DNA from: Neurospora intermedia
Taxonomy: Eukaryota; Ascomycota; Sordariomycetes; Sordariales; Sordariaceae
NCBI GenBank assembly: GCA_037102815.1
Contig: BTPP01000006.1
Coordinates: forward strand, 682,001 to 746,000
Length of the DNA stretch: 64,000 bases
Direction of reading: 5' to 3'
Shown: positions 58,901 through 64,000 of the stretch, one piece after another
Position numbering within the stretch: position 1 is the stretch's first letter
Layout of the letters: every line of letters starts with the position of its first letter
The notes under the pieces: model-generated
Database searches by the model: none
Told to the model about the DNA's origin: nothing
The model's input: only the letters and a program-made list of their open reading frames with translations
Program-made: the position numbers and the translations under genes

Positions 58901-60087
58901 GCCAGGAGTCTGACGTAGGTACGTCCGGAATGGGTGTCTCCATTCTCGATTCTGGCGGTAGTGTCCTAGGCGGTTGAGGCGGCCAATTGATGTCTGGGGA
59001 CGATACAACCGGGTTGTATTGAGGCCCAGGGGGGTAGTGATATGGATCTTGGGCTCCGACATAATCTGACTCTGACTGCATTCCTGATACTGTATCATGG
59101 CGTAGTACTCTTCCGCAAGGATCGGAAGAGCCTGGTGATAGCCCGCCAGATGGCCTTTGGCCCGACCGTGAAGGTACAAATCCAATCGGTGGAGAGGGTG
59201 GACCAGGATTGTCATGCTTGTGGTTACCTGATACAGTTTGAAGCATTTTATCGCCTTCTTGCTCACTGCGAGCAACATCATGATTAGTACAAACTTGGCT
59301 GCGCACCAGTTCCCAGATCGGTACTTACTGTCTCTGCTGATGTCGAACCAGCAGGTCCGACCGATGGAACGCCTTGTCACAATTGGGATATGGGCAAGAG
59401 TACTCTGGGGGCCCATGACCAAGCTGATGACGTCTCAGATGCTCTGCCCTCGTAAAGGTCTGTTCGATAGTGTTAGCAGAAATAGCAATACTTACAGGAC
59501 ATGTGAAGTCTTCTTGCCTTTGATGGCCTGCAGATGTCGCAAACATGCACCGGTATGCCTTTTTTTGCTCTGCTCACTCGGCCCGTGATGGGCGTGAGCC
59601 TCATGGGAAGCTCGGAAGTATGGGACTGTGAACGCATTGGCCTCAATGGCGTGTGCGACTGGGGGTAGTTGCCGCCCGTTGATGATGTTGACGCAGAACC
59701 AAACCCGGTAGGATGATCCGCCGAGTCATTGCTCGCCGTGCTACGACGGCGCATCGTGGACCTGATATGAACAGCTAGTGGAATCGAAGATACAACAGGG
59801 TTGACGCCTTTGGATCCCCAGCCAATGCCCTGGCTCTTGGTCTGAGAAGAGGCAACAGCTAGGCTGATATCTCGAGGTTGGATAGACGGTCCGGGGTTAC
59901 TGTCATATCTCGGGAGCGTGATAGGTGGTAACGTTGTCGGTGGTAGTGATGGTAGTTGAATATGGAGAGGTGGTCTATGGGGATGGCCCATGTTGACTGG
60001 ATGGTCCGAGGCGACGTCCTTTTTATTGATGTGGTGAGACTCGGCATGGTCGTCGTTGACATCCATTATGAACTTGAGGCTAGCCAT
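55994..60087 (-). CDS. C2H2 zinc-finger transcription factor with fungal-specific domain
   Basis: Nuclear DNA-binding regulator. Exons 60087-59518, 59459-59329, 59265-58053 and 57961-55994 give 1293 aa. Two C2H2 fingers span residues about 183-234: CDICRPSK joins to TFTRAEHLRRHQLGH, then CPYPNCDKAFHRSDLLVRHQ with the final His completed at the second junction (RH|EQEGDKMLQ). The first junction uses a GC donor (AAG|GCAAGA) with a clean GCTAAC branch site and AACAG acceptor; no GT donor keeps the frame. A disordered Ser/Pro-rich segment follows. The fungal-specific (MHR, PF04082-type) domain begins near residue 555: YLAVYWEKVHPMLPIVHRAS, LRYAMAAMATQLLND, IQVMQAIFLCEYFARLRGQN. The C-terminal half is partly helical. 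The frame is open upstream of 60087 only from a TTG. Target genes are unknown; I cannot match it to a characterised regulator. Confidence 0.88.
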
Positions 60088-61690
60088 TGTGGGCGGCAAT
60101 CTCAAATTTGGAAGTCAGATACCAAGTTAGGAATACACAGCCCGGTTTGAATATCCGCAAGAGCAGAGGTAGCAGTCAAAGAGGGAACAGAGGGAACGTC
60201 AAGCCAGATCTGGCAGGGCAGTACGTAGTACGTACAAGCGCGGCTGCAGCACGCGCGAAGAGGAGACTTCGGTTGATGGGTAGTATGTGAGCAAAGGCAG
60301 GAGACAAGCCCTCAGCCTTCCTCCGAGTAGTAGAGAAAGGCCGCGTCGTTGGGCGATCCGAGTGGAGACATGTCGAAAGGTTGCGTACCAGGTACGGGCT
60401 CGCGGCACGCTGGAGGCACTGCCATATCGAGATGGCCTTTGCACCGTACTGTGTAGGTAAGGTAGACTTGGTTAGACTTGTCGTTGCGTGCTGCGGCAGA
60501 GTAGCAACAGAGAGCTGCGTGAGTAAGAGACATACGTGAAGGCTAGAGAGAGTGTGTATGTGTGGTAGCAACGAAAATGATGGGATGCAAGGGAAAATCA
60601 TCCATTGGTACCGTCTTAGCCTAGGGCTACCTTGCAGAGGCTGGGTGCGCACCCGTTTGAGAGAGGCTGTTACTGCGACCAGGGGTCAGTCCCTGTCAGC
60701 TGGGGATGTGAATGTGTGCAGGGGTGGTAACGGAAGGGTCCATAGGACAGACAAGGGGAGATATCAGGTACACTACCTAGACGGAGAAGTTTGGGGGGAC
60801 GGGAGGACTACTGACTGTCCCTAGTACACTACTTTCCAGAAAACATCTCAAGATACCTCTCGGCCTACCTGAAAGCCATGGGCTGCTAAACCCAACAACA
60901 TGATGTTTGCCGCGATGGCAAGCACACATGCCTTAGACGCCATGGCGGCACCAATCAAGTGGTTTGAAGCCCACCAAGTCAAAGTGATAGTCGCGATCAG
61001 ACAAGCGCGCAGGTGGTGTCTGCTGCGACGCATCAGCTTTGCAAACCCGATGCCATCGTGCGCCGTCACATACATAGGTAACTTGCATGTTCGTTTCCAT
61101 GACAGTGGGCGTTCACGTGTGCGTACTGCCCGCTAGAGATACTCTGACAACGAGAGCTGGAGGCGCAGCTCTTCCTACCTCTACCCACCTGCAAGCCCGG
61201 CCAAATCGTAACACAAGCATCTAAAATGGGGGTAACTCGATGCGCTGTGTGACCGTCGACTTATGGCGCTTTTCGACCCATAATCTGCGCTATGTACCGG
61301 TATGACACGGTCTGAAATCGGACATCTTCAAGGATACACCGGACGCGGACTTTGAAAAAAAAAAGGGTGGAACTAGGTGTCGTGATAGAGCCAAGTCGGC
61401 GTCTCCACATGCCCTTGCACACAACTTGTCAAACATGCTCGTTAGGCGGCGCTTGTCCCGCATCTGTCGGCTCTTGAGTCGTCGAGGATATGGTACCGCG
61501 TTATGTGTGGTGTATACCTGTGCAGGCATTTGCAGTACACTGCTTTGTTAGCGTGGTGAAATTGTACACTAAGTGGCGATACTGCGCTAACAGAGTACAC
61601 TAGGTAAGGTAGGTAGTGATTACCGGCAGAGGTGTGCACACAGAAGTGGAGTACAGTGCCCACACTTAGTACATAGTGTAAATGTACATA
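60088..61690. other. Promoter side of transcription factor gene and repeat-rich spacer
   Basis: Upstream of the C2H2 gene. Contains several GTACACTA motifs (60768-60775, about 60824, about 61534, 61564-61571 and 61595-61602) and an inverted-repeat relic just before the MITE. Small hydrophobic frames near 60848-61075 are unsupported. Confidence 0.45.
61512..61639. repeat. Degenerate inverted-repeat element, copy B
   Basis: The left arm (GTATACCTGTGCAGGCATTT ... TTTGTTAGCG) is inverted, imperfectly, in the right arm (CGCTAACAGAGTACAC ... ACCGGCAGAGGTGTGCAC). The core GGTGAAATTGTACACTAAGT followed by GGCGATA is shared with 23312-23440. Ends and target duplication are not clear. Confidence 0.5.
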
Positions 61691-61893
61691 CAGTAATGTG
61701 CCCTGTTAATGCAAGGCCCCCCTTATGCAAACACATACAAACTGGCCCATTAGATGCAAACGATTTCTGTGCCCGGATACCCAGTTTTGTATGTGAGTGA
61801 GGTACCCCTTAATGCAAAAGCCCTCTTAATGCAAAAACTTTGAGCCGTCCCCCATAGTGCCGGAATTAGTTGCATTAACAGGGCACCTTACTG
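61691..61893. mobile_element. MITE of Tc1/mariner (pogo-like) type, 203 bp
   Basis: The left end CAGTAATGTGCCCTGTTAAT continues GCAA; the right end, read on the minus strand, is CAGTAAGGTGCCCTGTTAAT followed by GCAA. The 24-bp terminal inverted repeats differ at one position. TA dinucleotides flank both ends (61689-61690 and 61894-61895), the target-site duplication of the Tc1/mariner superfamily. Inside are several ATGCAA units on the plus strand (for example TTATGCAAAC, TTAGATGCAAAC and two CTTAATGCAAAA), possible subterminal transposase sites. There is no coding capacity, so it would depend on a transposase elsewhere. The near-identical ends suggest a fairly recent insertion. Confidence 0.85.
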
Positions 61894-64000
61894 TAGTATG
61901 ACTCGGAGGTGCAAGAGGCTCGGTCCGCTGTGGGCCAGGGGTAACTACAAGGTTGGGATAGTTCTACTTTTTCTTTTATCCAACGTCGAATATCTCAAAC
62001 AGGCCAAAAATTGACCAACGGAAAATAGTGTAATGCATGTTATTGCCTTGACTGGCTGTGTTCGGGTTCCGGATTCAACATCTTGTTTTTGAACCTGTGT
62101 TCTTTCGCGTAGACGCGACTAGGTATCGTCATATTCCGCTGATGAAGAATGACATAGTGGGTGGTGGACGCTGACAAGGGGGGAACGCCATCGTCGATTT
62201 TCATTGGCGTGGCCGTTCCCACTGCACAGCGCCAGGTCAGAAATCCTATTTCGAGGAATTCTCTATGCAAGTTTGCTTGGGTTACGGCTCGGGAGCCAAG
62301 CTCAACTGCTCAAGTGCAGAACTTCAAAGTAGACGATAGATGATGGAAGGTGCCGTTGACGTGACGAGTATACACTACGTGCTCGCCTCTTACTGGGTTG
62401 CAGCATCCATTCATCATGGAGATCCGGCCGAGATGAATAGAGGTGGTACCTTGTTGCACTTGGCCATGTGAACGGCAGCAGGCAAATGAAACCTTGGGCA
62501 TGTCTCCAAGACACATCATCAAGCCTTTGCTAGGGCCCATGAGGCTCAACGAAGGAGGCTTCGGGCTTCTGACCCGGAAGCTGCCGGACACTTGAACGGC
62601 TGAAGCTGAGGCCTGCGGGCCGACAGTCAATGGAGAAGCGGGGGCCAAACACGGGAACAGTCCTCTGAAACAAAATCGAATTGGCTGCATGAGCAAGACC
62701 TGAAACCCAGGCTGGGTAGGCGTACAGAGTGGGAGCAAGGTTAATCAGCCTTTCCACTAAAGGTCATCAGCTCCATTAGCCTTGCATGCAAGGCAAACAA
62801 GCGAGCGTATATAGTCAGGATGCATCTGATAACGGCTGAGCTTCAGCTGTGCTGGTGGAGGGTAATGAAGGGGGTGCCCGTGTAGGGTGTTGACAGCTGA
62901 AGAATGGACTGCGGCCTCGGGCAACATTCACTAGCAGCTGCCGAGGGCAATGTACCCATGATATCGCCTCATATTTCTCTCCGTGATGCTCTTCGGCGGA
63001 TGAAGCAGAGAGCGAGTTGTGACGAGCTGTCCAGCGCGCGTAGACCACAGTTTTTCATTCGCTTTCATGGGCCTCAAATGAGAGGTGCTGAACAGGCAGT
63101 AAGTTCTGGGTCGTCGGCTGGCGCGCCTAATATTCGCGGTGAGTTTGGTGATCAGGCGCAGGCACGCCAGCTACACAAAGTGACCCGCAAAGGACCTGGG
63201 ATGTACACTAATGATGGTCCCGATGTGCCGGCATTGCGGTCTGAAGTTTGTGTGCAGTGGAGGTGTGTGAGGTACAAACAATGCGTGGCGGCGGTTGCGA
63301 TGTGCATACATCATGATATCTGCCATGGATACTGACCAGGATCTTGTGTCGATGCAAACTGGGTCAACCATATCGCCATGCTTTGTGGTCCTGGGCAGGT
63401 GGCAGTGTGATGGTGTTGAAAGACGGTGCAAGCCACAGGCCCATCAGGCAGCCAGTCATGCTAGCAGGGACCGGAACTTGGTGCGGGCCCGCGATGCGTA
63501 CTCGATGCTGGAAATCATGCTTAGATGCTACTACAAATCAATGTTGTGAGGAATGAAGGCAAGGTTTCGCTGGAGTTACAGTCATAGCCAGATCATCCAT
63601 CTAGGTGCCTTCATGATGGCCATGCCCGGTGATCCCGTCAAACGCGGGGCATCATCATCCAAGCAAGACAGCATTGAGCTGCCTCAATTGGAGGAGATTT
63701 CCGAATTTGTCTTTTGAAACGAGCGAGGTGCATGGGTGATGAAGCAGTTCGGCAGTGCTGCGCTTTGTGTTGCATTGGAGATGGACAAATCGAGGTGTTG
63801 CGGTGAGGTTAACAATTTTTTTTTTTTTTTTTTTTTTTTGAACGCCGGTTGGAGGCGGTCAAAAGTGATGGAAGATACCTCTCTAGCTTAGAGATCAGGT
63901 CCTGGATTCCAAGATTGGAAAGATGGAAGCACGCGACGTCCCATCACTCAATTCGTTCGCAAATGCCCGTACAGTGCAATACCCAGAGGTTAAGGGCTTG
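61894..64000. other. Terminal intergenic stretch
   Basis: Only short overlapping frames, the longest 143 codons (62904-63335, plus), none with a recognised domain. A T run of about 24 lies at 63816-63839. No gene, tRNA or further transposon ends recognised. Confidence 0.45.
63816..63839. repeat. Poly-T run
   Basis: About 24 T following AACAA, intergenic. It could be a retroposition tail in reverse orientation, but no element is recognisable beside it. Confidence 0.8.

Noticed and set aside
59482-59517. GTAAGT at 59495 as donor of the first transcription-factor intron
   Set aside because: It would leave a 36-nt intron and shift the frame out of the zinc finger; the GC donor at 59517 gives 58 nt and restores it.
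60848-61075. Small hydrophobic minus-strand frame
   Set aside because: Two weakly hydrophobic segments but no splice context, homology or conserved motif; cannot be supported.
62904-63335. 143-codon plus-strand frame near the window end
   Set aside because: No domain, poor composition, no supporting intron signals.

Overview
The window is nuclear DNA from a filamentous ascomycete, most probably a Sordariomycete. Genes are monocistronic and interrupted by short GT-AG introns of about 50-110 nt with CTRAC-like branch sites. Several products are typical of this group: GtaA-type glutaminase, RTA1-like membrane protein, C2H2 plus fungal-specific transcription factor, GPI-anchored Ser/Thr-rich protein and a CBM48 protein. 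There is no operon logic, CRISPR array, rRNA or convincing tRNA. Spacing is wide: several gene-poor stretches of 2-4 kb carry only microsatellites, homopolymers and transposon relics.

Layout. 1.4-3.9 kb (-): secreted glutaminase with seven exons. 7-8.1 kb (-): serine lipase of the alpha/beta hydrolase fold. 10-11.4 kb (+): RTA1-like seven-helix protein. 12-13 kb (-): rhomboid protease. 13.9-16.1 kb (+): a conserved TPR-like hypothetical and a weaker gene candidate. 20.1-22.3 kb (+): ferric reductase with a histidine-rich insert. 25.7-29.6 kb (+): CBM48 (AMPK glycogen-binding) protein with a repetitive LEA-like tail; its CBM48 domain is split by two unusually long introns. 31.5-33.6 kb (+): RNF10/Mag2-type RING protein. 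34.5-36.5 kb: a small conserved protein and a GPI-anchored protein, convergent. 40.8-41.6 kb (-): HAPSTR1/DUF4588-like protein. 43.5-47.2 kb (+): ISWI remodeller. 48.2-49.4 kb (-): eIF3i. 51.3-54.4 kb (+): trifunctional C1-tetrahydrofolate synthase with a possible mitochondrial leader. 56-60.1 kb (-): C2H2/MHR transcription factor. 61.7-61.9 kb: a clean 203-bp MITE with TA target duplication.

The genes do not form a pathway. They mix housekeeping functions (ISWI, eIF3i, C1-THF synthase, RNF10-type ligase) with environment-facing ones (glutaminase, ferric reductase, RTA1, GPI protein). The most informative results are gene-structure ones: the CBM48 gene with a possible internal promoter, a GC-AG intron that restores a zinc finger, stop-free in-frame introns that are easily missed, and the MITE with older inverted-repeat relics. 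I found no clearly new multi-gene system. Exon coordinates were derived by hand from splice motifs, reading frame and family conservation, so they need RNA evidence.
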